DNA from: Microbacterium sp. 3J1
Lineage (GTDB): Bacteria; Actinomycetota; Actinomycetes; Actinomycetales; Microbacteriaceae
Assembly: GCF_001049495.1 (NCBI RefSeq)
Contig: NZ_CDWI01000004.1
Location: 1-64,000, forward strand
Reading direction: 5' to 3'
DNA: 64,000 bases
Below, in pieces: positions 15,718 to 24,560 of this stretch. A program made the translations under genes and the position numbers. Under the pieces are notes generated by a model. That model was not told where the DNA came from. It saw only the letters and a list, made by a program, of their open reading frames with translations, and made no database searches. The number at the start of each line of letters is the position of its first letter. Positions within the stretch are counted from its first letter, which is position 1.

Positions 15718-17442
15718 TCAGAGGAGCTGACGCCAGTTCGCCCGCGCGAGGTCGAGCAGCTCGTCGCCCCTGCCCGACATCACGGTGCGGATCGCATACA
15801 GCGCGAAGCCCTTGACTTGAGCGGCCTCGACGGCCGGCGGCATCGAGAGCTCCTGCCGCTCCGTCACGACGTCGAGCAGGGCGGGGCCGTCGTGCGCGAG
15901 CACCTCGCGCACGGCATCCGCGAGGTCCTCGCTGTTCTCGACACGCCGGGCGAAGATGCCCATGGCCTCGGCGATCGCCGCGAAGCTCGGGTTCGTCAGC
16001 TCGGTGCCGTAGTTCACGAAGCCGGCGGCCTTCATCTCGAGTTCGACGAAGTTCAGCGACGAGTTGTTCACGACGATCGTCTTGACCGGCAGGTCGTTCT
16101 GCGTGAGCGTGATCAGCTCCCCGAGCATCATCGCGAGTCCGCCGTCTCCGGCGAGCGCGACCACCTGCCGCCCGGGGTGCGAGACCTGCGCGCCGATGCC
16201 GTGCAGCAGCGCGTTCGCCATGGACCCGTGCGTGAACGACCCGATCAGCCGGCGGTCCTTCGTCATCGACAGGTACCGGGCGGCCCATACCGTGGGAGAT
16301 CCGACGTCGGCGGTGAAGACCGCGTCGTCGGCCGCCTGCTCATCGAGGAGCCGGGCCAGGTACTGCGGATGGATCGGCCTGCCCGCCTTCGTCGGCGTCG
16401 CGAGATCGTCGAGCTTCGCCCTGGTCTTGCGGTAATGGGCTCGCGCGTCGTCGAGATGTCCGCGGTGCGCCTGCTCCGCGAGGCGCGGCAGCAGCGCCTC
16501 GGCCGTCGCGCGCACATCGCCGACGAGCCCGAGATCGAGCGGATGCCGCCGGCCGAGCTGCGAACCGCGGATGTCGACCTGGATGGTCGTGGCGTCCTCG
16601 GGGTAGAACTGCTCGTACGGGAAGTCGCTGCCGAGCACGAGCAGCGTGTCGGCGGCCTCCATCGCCCGGTAGCCGGATGCGAAGCCGAGGAGCCCGGTCA
16701 TCCCGACGTCGAACGGGTTGTCGTACTCGATGAACTCCTTGCCGCGCAGCGCGTGCACGATCGGGGCGCCGAGCCTGTCGGCGAGGGCGATGACCTCGTC
16801 GTGGGCTCCCTCCACACCGGCACCGGCGAGGATCGTCGTCTTCTTCGAGGCGTTCAGCAGGGTGGCCGCACGCTCCAGCTCCGCGCCGCTCGGGACCACG
16901 ACGGGGCGGGTGCGCTCGATGACGACGGCGCGGTCGTCGGCGATCTCGGACAGGGCGACGTCGCCGGGGATGACGAGCACCGCGACGCCGCGCTGCTCGA
17001 TCGCCGCGCGCATGGCGATCTCGAGGAGCCGCGGCATCTGCGCGGGGTCGGCCACGTACTCGACGTAGACGCTGCATTCGCGGAAGAGCTCCTGCGGATG
17101 CGTCTCCTGGAAGTACCCGGTGCCGATCTCGGTGGTCGGGATGTGCGCCGCGATCGCCAGCACGGGGACGCGCGAGCGGTTGGCGTCGTAGAGGCCGTTG
17201 ATGAGGTGGAGGTTGCCCGGGCCGCACGAGCCGGCCACGACGGCCAGTTCGCCCGTCAGCGCGGCATCCGCCGACGCGGCGAAGGCCGCGGACTCCTCGT
17301 GGCGCACATGCACCCATCGGATCGTGCCGTCCTTGCGCAACGCGTCGGTGAACCCGTTGAGCGAATCACCGGGTAGACCGTAGACCCGGTCGATCCCGTT
17401 GGCGTGGAGAGTCCTGACGATGTTCTCTGCGACGGTGGCCAT
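15718..17442 (-). CDS. poxB: Pyruvate oxidase/dehydrogenase (quinone), PoxB
   Basis: Thiamine-diphosphate and FAD enzyme (574 aa, the usual length) that decarboxylates pyruvate to acetate and passes electrons to quinone at the membrane. The catalytic Glu50 lies in VRHEESAAFAA. The central FAD domain holds TILAGAGVEGAHDEVIALAD, and the C-terminal ThDP motif starts GDGGLAMMLGELITLTQNDL and ends near NNSSL. The C-terminus is the membrane-activating end in the E. coli enzyme. It is monocistronic and divergent from the DedA gene. The start is six bases after a TAGGTT box and is probably leaderless. The acetate it makes could feed the glyoxylate shunt encoded at 31.6-34.6 kb. Confidence 0.93.
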   Translation of the reverse strand: MATVAENIVRTLHANGIDRVYGLPGDSLNGFTDALRKDGTIRWVHVRHEESAAFAASADAALTGELAVVAGSCGPGNLHLINGLYDANRSRVPVLAIAAHIPTTEIGTGYFQETHPQELFRECSVYVEYVADPAQMPRLLEIAMRAAIEQRGVAVLVIPGDVALSEIADDRAVVIERTRPVVVPSGAELERAATLLNASKKTTILAGAGVEGAHDEVIALADRLGAPIVHALRGKEFIEYDNPFDVGMTGLLGFASGYRAMEAADTLLVLGSDFPYEQFYPEDATTIQVDIRGSQLGRRHPLDLGLVGDVRATAEALLPRLAEQAHRGHLDDARAHYRKTRAKLDDLATPTKAGRPIHPQYLARLLDEQAADDAVFTADVGSPTVWAARYLSMTKDRRLIGSFTHGSMANALLHGIGAQVSHPGRQVVALAGDGGLAMMLGELITLTQNDLPVKTIVVNNSSLNFVELEMKAAGFVNYGTELTNPSFAAIAEAMGIFARRVENSEDLADAVREVLAHDGPALLDVVTERQELSMPPAVEAAQVKGFALYAIRTVMSGRGDELLDLARANWRQLL

Positions 17443-17448
17443 GCCTCC

Positions 17449-17454
17449 AACCTA
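17449..17454 (-). promoter_or_regulatory. -10 box of a leaderless poxB promoter
   Basis: On the minus strand TAGGTT, six bases (GGAGGC), then ATG. The GGAGG lies too close to the start to serve well as a ribosome binding site. Confidence 0.5.
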
Positions 17455-17523
17455 CGCCCGCCCGCGACACCCCGGACGGCCGGGGATTACGGTTTTCCGC
17501 ACCCGGGAGGAGGGGCAGCCGCA

Positions 17524-18264
17524 GTGACGGCATCCGCTCCGCTCCGTACCGTCGGAAAGGTGGACACCTCTGAGAATCTGAACGTCTTCGCCACCTGGGC
17601 GATCGCCCTCATGGAGGCGCTCGGCAGCATCGGCGCCGGTGTGGCGGTCGCCGTCGAGAACCTCTTCCCGCCGATCCCGAGCGAGGTCGTGCTGCCGCTC
17701 GCGGGCTTCACGGCGAGCCAAGGGTCGATCGTGCTGTGGGAGGTGCTCGTCTGGACGACCGTCGGCTCGGTCGTCGGCGCACTCGCGCTGTACGGGCTCG
17801 GCGCGTGGCTGGGCCCCGTGCGCCTGCGTCGGATCGTCGACCGGATGCCGCTCATGAAGGTGAGCGACATCGACCGGACCGACGCGTGGTTCGCGCGGCA
17901 CGGCTCGAAGGCCGTGTTCTTCGGCCGCATGATCCCCATCTTCCGCAGTCTCATCTCGATCCCCGCGGGCGTGCAGCGGATGCCGCTGCTGCGGTTCACG
18001 CTCCTCACCGCCGCGGGCAGCGCGATCTGGAACACGGTCTTCGTCATGGCCGGCTATCTGCTCGGCGAGCAGTGGCACGCCATCGAGCAGTATGCGGACG
18101 GCCTCCAGATGCTCGTCATCGCGGCGGTCGTCGTCGTGGTCTCGGTCTTCATCGTGATGCGGGTGCGACAGCGACGCCAGGGCTCCGCGCCGGCAGAGGA
18201 GGGCGACGCTCCGCAGGCACGCGAGGCGGATGCCCAGCAGGCCCGCGGCACAATGGGGAGATGA
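17524..18264 (+). CDS. DedA family membrane protein
   Basis: Integral membrane protein (246 aa) of the DedA/VTT family, whose members flip undecaprenyl phosphate or phospholipids. Family features are ENLFPPIPSEVVLPLAGF (near 43-60), the reentrant-loop motif FFGRMIPIFRSLISIPAGVQRM with its conserved arginines, and a glycine-rich second half-repeat. A polar, Ala-rich C-terminal tail follows the last helix. The start GTG at 17524 has GGGAGGAGGGGC upstream. The gene overlaps the histidine kinase gene by four bases (ATGA), tying it to the two-component system. Confidence 0.88.
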   Translation: MTASAPLRTVGKVDTSENLNVFATWAIALMEALGSIGAGVAVAVENLFPPIPSEVVLPLAGFTASQGSIVLWEVLVWTTVGSVVGALALYGLGAWLGPVRLRRIVDRMPLMKVSDIDRTDAWFARHGSKAVFFGRMIPIFRSLISIPAGVQRMPLLRFTLLTAAGSAIWNTVFVMAGYLLGEQWHAIEQYADGLQMLVIAAVVVVVSVFIVMRVRQRRQGSAPAEEGDAPQAREADAQQARGTMGR

Positions 18265-19394
18265 CGTCCTCCCCCGGCGCCGCCGCCCCTTCGCGCTCGA
18301 TCGCGCGGGACGCGCTGCGGACGCTGGGCGGTACGGCAGCGGGGGTCTGGATGCTCGTGCCGACACTGATCGCCACGCTGACCGCGCCACGTCGACCGGC
18401 CCCCGCCGTCGTGCGCGCCCTCGCCGCACGCCTCACCTGGGTCGACGGCATCCCGCGCCGCACGCCCCCGCGCGCCCCGCGGCTGCGCGGTCTGCTGGCC
18501 CTCTCGGCGCTGCTGCAGCTCGTCGTCCTGTGCATACTCGTGCTCATCGTCGCCGGGGTCGCCGTGGGCATCCAGATGCTCGTCGCGGCCGCGACCGGCG
18601 GACCCGTGACCCTGTTCAGCGCGCGGCCGGGCCGGGTGACCTGGACGACCGTCGGACTCTTCGTGGTGCCCGGACTCGTGCTCCTGTTCCTCGCGCTCTC
18701 AGGGCTCGGCGGCATCGCCTGGCTCGAGCGGCGCGTGTGGCAGTCGTACCAGCGGCCCGGCGCCGGGGAGCTCTCGCTGGAGGTCGATCGCCTGCACGCC
18801 ACGCTCGACGAGGTCGTCTCGGCCGTCGACGCCGAGCGTCGCCGCATCGAGCGCGACATCCACGACGGCGTGCAGCAGCGGGTGGTCGCGCTGTCGATCC
18901 TGCTCGCGCGCGCCGAACGCGCGGAGCCTGTCGACGCCGCGCGGCTGCTGGGCGGCGCACGCCGCGAGACGCAACACATCCTCGACGACCTGCGCGACGT
19001 CGCGTGGCGCACCTACCCCGAGATGCTGGAGCGCGACGGGCTCGCCGCAGCGCTCGACGCTCTGCGGGACCGCGTCTCGATGCCCGTTCACCTCGAGGTC
19101 GACGACCTCCCCCTCGAGGGTCGCGCGGCCCAGACCGCGGCCTACTTCGTCGCCAGCGAGGCCGTCACCAACGCGATCAAGCACGCGCGGGCGCGCAGCA
19201 TCCGCATCCGCGTGCGCAGCGAGCCGACGTACCTGTCGGTGACGATCGAGGACGACGGGATCGGCGGAGCGGATGCCGCGGGCCCCGGCCTCACCGGCAT
19301 CGCCTCGCGAGTCGCGGCGCGCGACGGTGTGCTGCATGTGCAGAGCCCTCCGGGCGGCCCGACGGTCATCGAGGCGGTGATCCCGTGCGCATAG
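18261..19394 (+). CDS. Sensor histidine kinase, NarL/LiaS type
   Basis: Membrane histidine kinase (377 aa). The N-terminal half has two clear hydrophobic segments (about 80-112 and 130-152), and no large extracellular sensor domain is visible. The HisKA_3 dimerisation domain has phospho-accepting His201 in IERDIHDGVQQR. The ATPase domain has an N-box with Asn304 (EAVTNAIKHA) and G-boxes DDGIGG (331-336) and GPGLTG (341-346). It overlaps dedA by four bases and the response regulator gene by ten, so the three are translated together. Intramembrane-sensing kinases of this shape usually monitor envelope stress. That role is inferred. Confidence 0.9.
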   Translation: MTSSPGAAAPSRSIARDALRTLGGTAAGVWMLVPTLIATLTAPRRPAPAVVRALAARLTWVDGIPRRTPPRAPRLRGLLALSALLQLVVLCILVLIVAGVAVGIQMLVAAATGGPVTLFSARPGRVTWTTVGLFVVPGLVLLFLALSGLGGIAWLERRVWQSYQRPGAGELSLEVDRLHATLDEVVSAVDAERRRIERDIHDGVQQRVVALSILLARAERAEPVDAARLLGGARRETQHILDDLRDVAWRTYPEMLERDGLAAALDALRDRVSMPVHLEVDDLPLEGRAAQTAAYFVASEAVTNAIKHARARSIRIRVRSEPTYLSVTIEDDGIGGADAAGPGLTGIASRVAARDGVLHVQSPPGGPTVIEAVIPCA

Positions 19395-20038
19395 CGATAG
19401 CGGAGGACTCCACGCTGCTCCGCGAGGGCATCGTGCAGCTGCTCGTCGCCGAGGGGCACGACGTCAGCGCGTCGGTGGCAGACGCGGAGGCCTTGATGGC
19501 AGCCCTCGCCGCGGAGCGGCCGGACCTCGTGATCGTCGACGTGCGGATGCCGCCGGACTACGTCGACGAGGGCATCCGCGCCGCTCTGCGGATCCGCCGG
19601 GAGCATCCGGGCGTCGCCGTGCTCGTGCTGTCGCAGCACGTCGAGCGCCGCCACGCGAGCGAGCTGCTCGACGGCGGAGGCGGCGTCGGCTACCTGCTGA
19701 AGGACCGCATCTCCGACATCTCGGGCTTCCTCGACGCGATCGTGCGTGTCGCCGACGGCGGCGTCGCATTCGATCCCGAGGTCATCCGCCGGCTGATCGC
19801 AGACCGGTCAGGCCCCGACCCGCGGATGGCGGAGCTCAGCGAGCGCGAGGGCGCCGTGCTCGAGCTCATCGCCGAGGGCCACAGCAACGCCGCGATCGCC
19901 GAACGGCTCTTCATGAGTCAGAGCGGCGTCGAGAAGCACATCAACACGATCTTCACGAAGCTCGGCGTCGCGTCGGGATCGGGTGTCAACCGGCGGGTGC
20001 TCGCCGTGCTCGCCCACCTCGGGCAGAGCGAGGTCTGA
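19385..20038 (+). CDS. Response regulator, NarL/LuxR type
   Basis: Transcription factor (217 aa) partnered with the upstream kinase. The receiver domain has the acidic pocket at E7-D8, phospho-acceptor Asp52 in IVDVRMPP, and Lys106 in GYLLKD. The C-terminal LuxR-type helix-turn-helix (about 150-205) contains LSEREGAVLELIAEGHSN and SGVEKHINTIFTKLGV. The GTG start at 19385 lies inside the kinase gene (10-base overlap). A strong bidirectional terminator follows. Likely targets include envelope-stress genes and possibly dedA itself. Confidence 0.92.
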   Translation: MRIAIAEDSTLLREGIVQLLVAEGHDVSASVADAEALMAALAAERPDLVIVDVRMPPDYVDEGIRAALRIRREHPGVAVLVLSQHVERRHASELLDGGGGVGYLLKDRISDISGFLDAIVRVADGGVAFDPEVIRRLIADRSGPDPRMAELSEREGAVLELIAEGHSNAAIAERLFMSQSGVEKHINTIFTKLGVASGSGVNRRVLAVLAHLGQSEV

Positions 20039-20051
20039 CGACCGGACGCGA

Positions 20052-20084
20052 AGAGGGGCGGATGCCGGTCGCATCCGCCCCTCT
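20052..20084. terminator. Bidirectional terminator between the response regulator and the GABA operon
   Basis: A 14-bp perfect stem (20052-20065 with 20071-20084; arm AGAGGGGCGGATGC, loop CGGTC) between two convergent operons. Confidence 0.85.
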
Positions 20085-20099
20085 CGGCCTGTCGTCCGC

Positions 20100-21464
20100 T
20101 CAGCCGATGCGGATGAGCTTCTTGTTGACGAACTCGTCGGCCGCGAGGTGGCCCAGCTCTCGGGCCGTGCCGCTGCGCTTGATGCCGCCGAAGGGCAGCT
20201 CCGGGCTGTCCGCCAGCACGAGGTTGACGTAGACCATGCCCGCCTCGATGCCGTCGGCGACGCGCTCCGCCTGCTCGGGGTCGGTCGTGTAGACGTACGA
20301 GCCGAGTCCGAACGTCGTGTCGTTCGCGAGGGCGACCGCGGCCTCCTCGTCGGCCACGCGGTAGACGACGGCCGCGGGGCCGAAGAGCTCCTCGCGGTAG
20401 ACGTTCATCGCAGGGGTGACGTCGGCGAGAACGGTCGGTGCGAAGAACGCCCCGTCACGGGTGCCGCCGGTCAGCAGCGTCGCGCCCTGCTCGACGGCCT
20501 GGTCGATCTGCTTCTGCAGGTTCTCCGCGGCCGTCTCCGACGAGACCGGGCCGAGCACGGTGTCATCGAGCGTCGGATCGGTCGGCTGGACCGCTGCCAT
20601 CGCCGCGGTGAACTTCTCGACGAACGCGTCGTAGAGGTCGTCGACGATGATGAAGCGCTTCGCCCCGTTGCACGCCTGCCCGTTGTTGTCGAGCCGCGCG
20701 TCGACACCCGCCTGCACGGTCGCGTCGAGATCGTCGGTCGAGAGCACGATGAACGGGTCGGACCCACCGAGCTCCAGCGCCACCTTCTTGAGGTGACGGC
20801 CGGCGACCTCGGCCACCGCGGCGCCGGCGCGCTCGGAGCCGGTGAGCGACACTCCCTGCACGCGCGGGTCGGCGATCATCGCGGCGATCTGCTCGTTCGT
20901 CGCGAGGACGTTCTGGTACGCGCCCGGCGGGAATCCGGCCTCGTCGTAGATCGCGGCGATCGCGGTCGAGGACTCCGGGCACTGCGGCGCCGGCTTCAGC
21001 AGGATCGTGTTGCCCACGATGAGGTTCGGCGCTGCGAAGCGCACGATCTGGTATGCCGGGAAGTTCCACGGCATGATCCCGACGAGCGGTCCCAGCGAGG
21101 AGCGGCGGATGATGGCCGACCCCTCTCCGAGGATCGCGATCGGCTGGTCGGCCATGATGGCCTCGGCCTGGTCGGCGTAGTACTCGGCGATGTCCGCCGC
21201 GAAGTCGACCTCCCCGAGCGCCGCCTCGCGCGGCTTGCCCATCTCCCGGACGAAGATGTCGGCGAGGGCTTCGCGGTGCTCGCGGTGCAGCTCCGCCACC
21301 CGTCTCACGAGCGCGGCGCGCTCGGCGACGGTCGACGAGCGCGACCACTGACGGTGCGCGGTGTCGGCCGCCGCGACGGCCTCCTCGATCTGCGCGTCGG
21401 TGAACGTGTCGAAGGACGCCAGCGTCTCTCCGGTGGCGGGGTTGATGACGGCGTAATCGGTCAT
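20100..21464 (-). CDS. NAD(P)-dependent aldehyde dehydrogenase, GabD1-like
   Basis: Cytoplasmic aldehyde dehydrogenase (454 aa), short form of the family. Catalytic Cys265 lies in NNGQACNGAKRF, general base Glu231 in ALELGGSDPF, and Asn134 in MPWNFPAYQ. The NGQACNGAKRF signature and the length match GabD1-type succinate-semialdehyde dehydrogenases. It could equally be the 4-aminobutyraldehyde dehydrogenase needed for putrescine breakdown, because a second GabD-like gene lies directly upstream. Last gene of the putrescine/GABA cluster. The ATG at 21464 follows AGGAGGAGAG. Confidence 0.9.
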   Translation of the reverse strand: MTDYAVINPATGETLASFDTFTDAQIEEAVAAADTAHRQWSRSSTVAERAALVRRVAELHREHREALADIFVREMGKPREAALGEVDFAADIAEYYADQAEAIMADQPIAILGEGSAIIRRSSLGPLVGIMPWNFPAYQIVRFAAPNLIVGNTILLKPAPQCPESSTAIAAIYDEAGFPPGAYQNVLATNEQIAAMIADPRVQGVSLTGSERAGAAVAEVAGRHLKKVALELGGSDPFIVLSTDDLDATVQAGVDARLDNNGQACNGAKRFIIVDDLYDAFVEKFTAAMAAVQPTDPTLDDTVLGPVSSETAAENLQKQIDQAVEQGATLLTGGTRDGAFFAPTVLADVTPAMNVYREELFGPAAVVYRVADEEAAVALANDTTFGLGSYVYTTDPEQAERVADGIEAGMVYVNLVLADSPELPFGGIKRSGTARELGHLAADEFVNKKLIRIG

Positions 21465-21490
21465 GTTCTCTCCTCCTCTGAGCCGACCGG

Positions 21491-22957
21491 TCAGGAGACC
21501 GGGATCAGCGTGTACTTGGTGGACAGGTACTCGTGGATGCCCTCGAGTCCGCCCTCGCGCCCGACGCCCGACTGCTTGACGCCGCCGAAGGGTGCCGCGG
21601 CGTTGGAGACCACGCCCACGTTGAGTCCCATCATGCCCGTCTCGAGGCCGTCGATCATCCGCTGACCGCGCTGCAGGTTCTCGGTGAACACGTAAGAGAC
21701 GAGGCCGTACTCGGTGTCGTTCGCGAGGCGCACGGCCTCCTCCTCGGTCTCGAACGTGGCGATCGCGAGCACCGGTCCGAAGATCTCCTCGCGGAGGATC
21801 GCGGAGCCGGCGACGACGTCGGTGAGCACGGTGGGCTCGTAGAACGTGCCCGTCCCCTCGACCGCCTTGCCACCCGCGAGCAGGGTGGCGCCGCGCTCGA
21901 CGGCGTCATCGACCAGCTCGCCGGCCTTGGCCACCGCATCCGCATCGATGAGCGGTCCGATCGCGACGCCCTCTTCGGTGCCGCGGCCGATCTTCATGGC
22001 CTCGACACGCTCGGTGACGCGCTTGGCGAACTCGCCCGCGACGTCCTTGTGCACGATGAACCGGTTGGCCGCGGTGCACGCCTGGCCGATGTTGCGGAAC
22101 TTGGCCGCGAGCGCGCCGTCGACCGCCTTGTCGAGGTCGGCGTCGTCGAACACGACGAACGGGGCGTTGCCGCCGAGCTCCATCGACACGCGCAGCACGC
22201 CCTCGGCGGCCTGGGCGATGAGCTTGCGGCCGACCTCGGTCGAGCCGGTGAACGACAGCTTGCGCAGGCGCGGGTCGGCGATGATCGGGGCCGAGAGCGC
22301 CGAGGACTTCGAGGTCTGCACGACGTTGACGACGCCGGCCGGGAGACCGGCCTTCTCGAGCAGCGACGTGAAGAACATCGTCGTCAGCGGAGTGAGTGCC
22401 GGCGGCTTGATGACCACGGTGCAGCCGGCTGCGAGAGCCGGGGCGATCTTGCGGGTCGCCATCGCGAACGGGAAGTTCCACGGCGTCACGAAGAACGAGG
22501 GGCCGACCGGGCGATGCGACACGACCATGTGGCCGGTGCCCTCGGGGTTGATGCCGTAGCGGCCGCTGATGCGCACCGCCTCCTCGCTGAACCACCGGAG
22601 GAACTCGCCGCCGTATCCGACCTCTCCCCGTGCCTCGGCGAGGGGCTTGCCCATCTCGAGGGTCATCAGCAGCGCGAGGTCCTCCTTGTGCTCCTGCACG
22701 AGGTCGAATGCCCGGCGCAGGATGTCGCTGCGGGTGCGCGGCGCGGTGGCCGCCCACGAGTCCTGCGCCGCGACGGCCGCATCCAGCGCGCGGATGCCGT
22801 CGGCCGGCGTGGCATCGGCGATCGTGCGGATGACGTCGCCGGTCGCGGGGTCCTTCACGTCGAACGTGCCGCCGGTCTCGCCGTCGATCCACTCGCCGCC
22901 GATGAAGAGGCCGGTGGGGATGCTGTCGAGCAGCGCCTGCTCTGTCTGAGTGCTCAT
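21491..22957 (-). CDS. gabD: NAD(P)-dependent succinate-semialdehyde dehydrogenase
   Basis: Aldehyde dehydrogenase (488 aa) of the GabD type that oxidises succinic semialdehyde to succinate. Visible catalytic residues are Asn161 (TPWNFPFAM), Glu260 (MELGGNAPF) and Cys294 (IGQACTAANRF). The residues after the Cys and the C-terminal GLEGIHEYLSTKY are typical of SSADH. It lies in the cluster between the permease and the second aldehyde dehydrogenase. The start ATG at 22957 is preceded by AGAAAGAGA. Together with gabT it completes GABA to succinate. Confidence 0.92.
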   Translation of the reverse strand: MSTQTEQALLDSIPTGLFIGGEWIDGETGGTFDVKDPATGDVIRTIADATPADGIRALDAAVAAQDSWAATAPRTRSDILRRAFDLVQEHKEDLALLMTLEMGKPLAEARGEVGYGGEFLRWFSEEAVRISGRYGINPEGTGHMVVSHRPVGPSFFVTPWNFPFAMATRKIAPALAAGCTVVIKPPALTPLTTMFFTSLLEKAGLPAGVVNVVQTSKSSALSAPIIADPRLRKLSFTGSTEVGRKLIAQAAEGVLRVSMELGGNAPFVVFDDADLDKAVDGALAAKFRNIGQACTAANRFIVHKDVAGEFAKRVTERVEAMKIGRGTEEGVAIGPLIDADAVAKAGELVDDAVERGATLLAGGKAVEGTGTFYEPTVLTDVVAGSAILREEIFGPVLAIATFETEEEAVRLANDTEYGLVSYVFTENLQRGQRMIDGLETGMMGLNVGVVSNAAAPFGGVKQSGVGREGGLEGIHEYLSTKYTLIPVS

Positions 22958-23015
22958 GGAATCTCTTTCTCTGGGGGCGTTCGGCTGAGATGTCGGGGAT
23001 CGCGGCGACGTGGTG

Positions 23016-24560
23016 TCAGCGGCGACGGAGGCTCGGCGGGGCGTCGGCGGTGAGGGTCTCGCCGCGGAAGAAGGCGGGGCGTACGATCGACTGCCAGATC
23101 ATCACGACGATGCCGACCACGATGATGCCGACGCCGAGGACGAACACGAGGCCGAGGCCGCCGATGCTCGACCCGCTGCCGTAGGCCGGGTCCATCGAGT
23201 CGATCAGCGTGGTGACGAACAGCACCGCGAGGATCGCACCGCCGACGAGCGGGAACAGGAAGGTGAAGAAGAAGCTCCGCGCCGAGTCGAACCACTGCCG
23301 GCGGAAGTACCAGACGCACGCGAACGCGGTGAGGCCGTAGTAGAAGCAGATCATCATGCCGAGCGACAGGATCGTGTCGGTGAGGACGTTCTCGCTCACG
23401 AGGCGCATGACCGCGTAGAACACGGATGCCACCACGGCAGACACGATCGTCGAGTAGCCGGGTGTGAAGAAGCGCGGGCTGACCTTGGCGAACTTCTTCG
23501 GCAGTGCGCCGTAGTGGCCCATCGCGAGCAGCGTGCGGGCGGGGCCGACCGCGGTCGACTGCAGCGACGCGGCGGAGCTCGACAGCACGGCGAGCGAGAC
23601 GAGGAAGGCGAGCGGCCCGAGGATCGGGTCGCTGAGGGCGAAGAAGACGTTCGCGGAGATGTCCTCGTTAGCGAGCCCGAGCGATCCGTCGCCGACGCCG
23701 GCGAACATGATGAGTCCGATCGCCAGCAGCAGGTACAGGCTCACGACGACCACGACCGTGACCATGGCGGCCCGACCGGGGGTCTTGGACGGGTCCTTCG
23801 TCTCCTCGTTCATGGTGAGGACGACGTCCCATCCCCAGAAGATGAAGATCGACAGGGAGAGCCCGGCGGCGAAGGCGCTGAACGTGGGGACCTCGAACGG
23901 GTTGAACCACGACCACGAGAACGCGGTGGGATCGGGCGCGTCGCCGGAGACCGCCTTGACGAGCGCGACGACGGCGAAGACGACGAGCACGATCACCTGG
24001 AATCCGACCAGGACGTACTGGAACTTCTGCGTGGTCTGCATGTCGCGGTACGACACCAGCGTCGCGCCGAGCATGAAGAGCAGACAGACGACCACGTTGA
24101 TGATCGGATTGAAGGCCAGATCGGCGATGTCGGGGTTGCCGCTCAGCTGCGAGATCAGCAGGAAGAGGAACTCGACCGCGATGCCCGCCAGGTTGGACAG
24201 CACGATGACCGTGGCGGCGATGAGCCCCCACCCCGTCATCCAGCCGATCCACGGGCCGAACGCGCGCACGCCCCACGTGAACGACGTGCCGGAGTCGGGC
24301 ATCTCGCGGTTGAGCTCGCGGTAGCCGAACGCCGTCAGCAGCATGGGGATGAAGCCGACGAGGATGATCGCGGGCACCTGGGTGCCGGCGACGGCGACCG
24401 TGGGACCGAGGGCCGCTGTGAAGGTGTAGGCGGGCGCGATCGTGGAGACGCCGATGACGACGGCGCCGACGACGCCGACCGCTCCCGCGCTCAGGCCCTT
24501 CTGGGAGATCCCGGTCGTCACACCGGATACGGGCTCCGTCGCCCGGTTCGTGCTGCTCAT
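23016..24560 (-). CDS. APC-family amino acid/polyamine permease
   Basis: Membrane transporter (514 aa) with about 12 hydrophobic segments. The family feature GAVGVVGAVVIGVSTIAPAY in TM1 contains the unwound substrate-binding GVST region. It also has GYRELNREMPDSGTSFTWG, FIFWGWDVVLTMNEETKDPS and a long hydrophobic C-terminal half. By context it imports putrescine, GABA or a related amine. The ATG (24560-24558) overlaps the stop of the universal stress protein gene by one base (TGATG), so the two are translationally coupled. Confidence 0.88.
   Translation of the reverse strand: MSSTNRATEPVSGVTTGISQKGLSAGAVGVVGAVVIGVSTIAPAYTFTAALGPTVAVAGTQVPAIILVGFIPMLLTAFGYRELNREMPDSGTSFTWGVRAFGPWIGWMTGWGLIAATVIVLSNLAGIAVEFLFLLISQLSGNPDIADLAFNPIINVVVCLLFMLGATLVSYRDMQTTQKFQYVLVGFQVIVLVVFAVVALVKAVSGDAPDPTAFSWSWFNPFEVPTFSAFAAGLSLSIFIFWGWDVVLTMNEETKDPSKTPGRAAMVTVVVVVSLYLLLAIGLIMFAGVGDGSLGLANEDISANVFFALSDPILGPLAFLVSLAVLSSSAASLQSTAVGPARTLLAMGHYGALPKKFAKVSPRFFTPGYSTIVSAVVASVFYAVMRLVSENVLTDTILSLGMMICFYYGLTAFACVWYFRRQWFDSARSFFFTFLFPLVGGAILAVLFVTTLIDSMDPAYGSGSSIGGLGLVFVLGVGIIVVGIVVMIWQSIVRPAFFRGETLTADAPPSLRRR

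Noticed and set aside
17404..17523. A longer N-terminus for DedA starting inside poxB
   Set aside because: It overlaps the divergent poxB start. The GTG at 17524 has a good ribosome binding site and gives normal family length.
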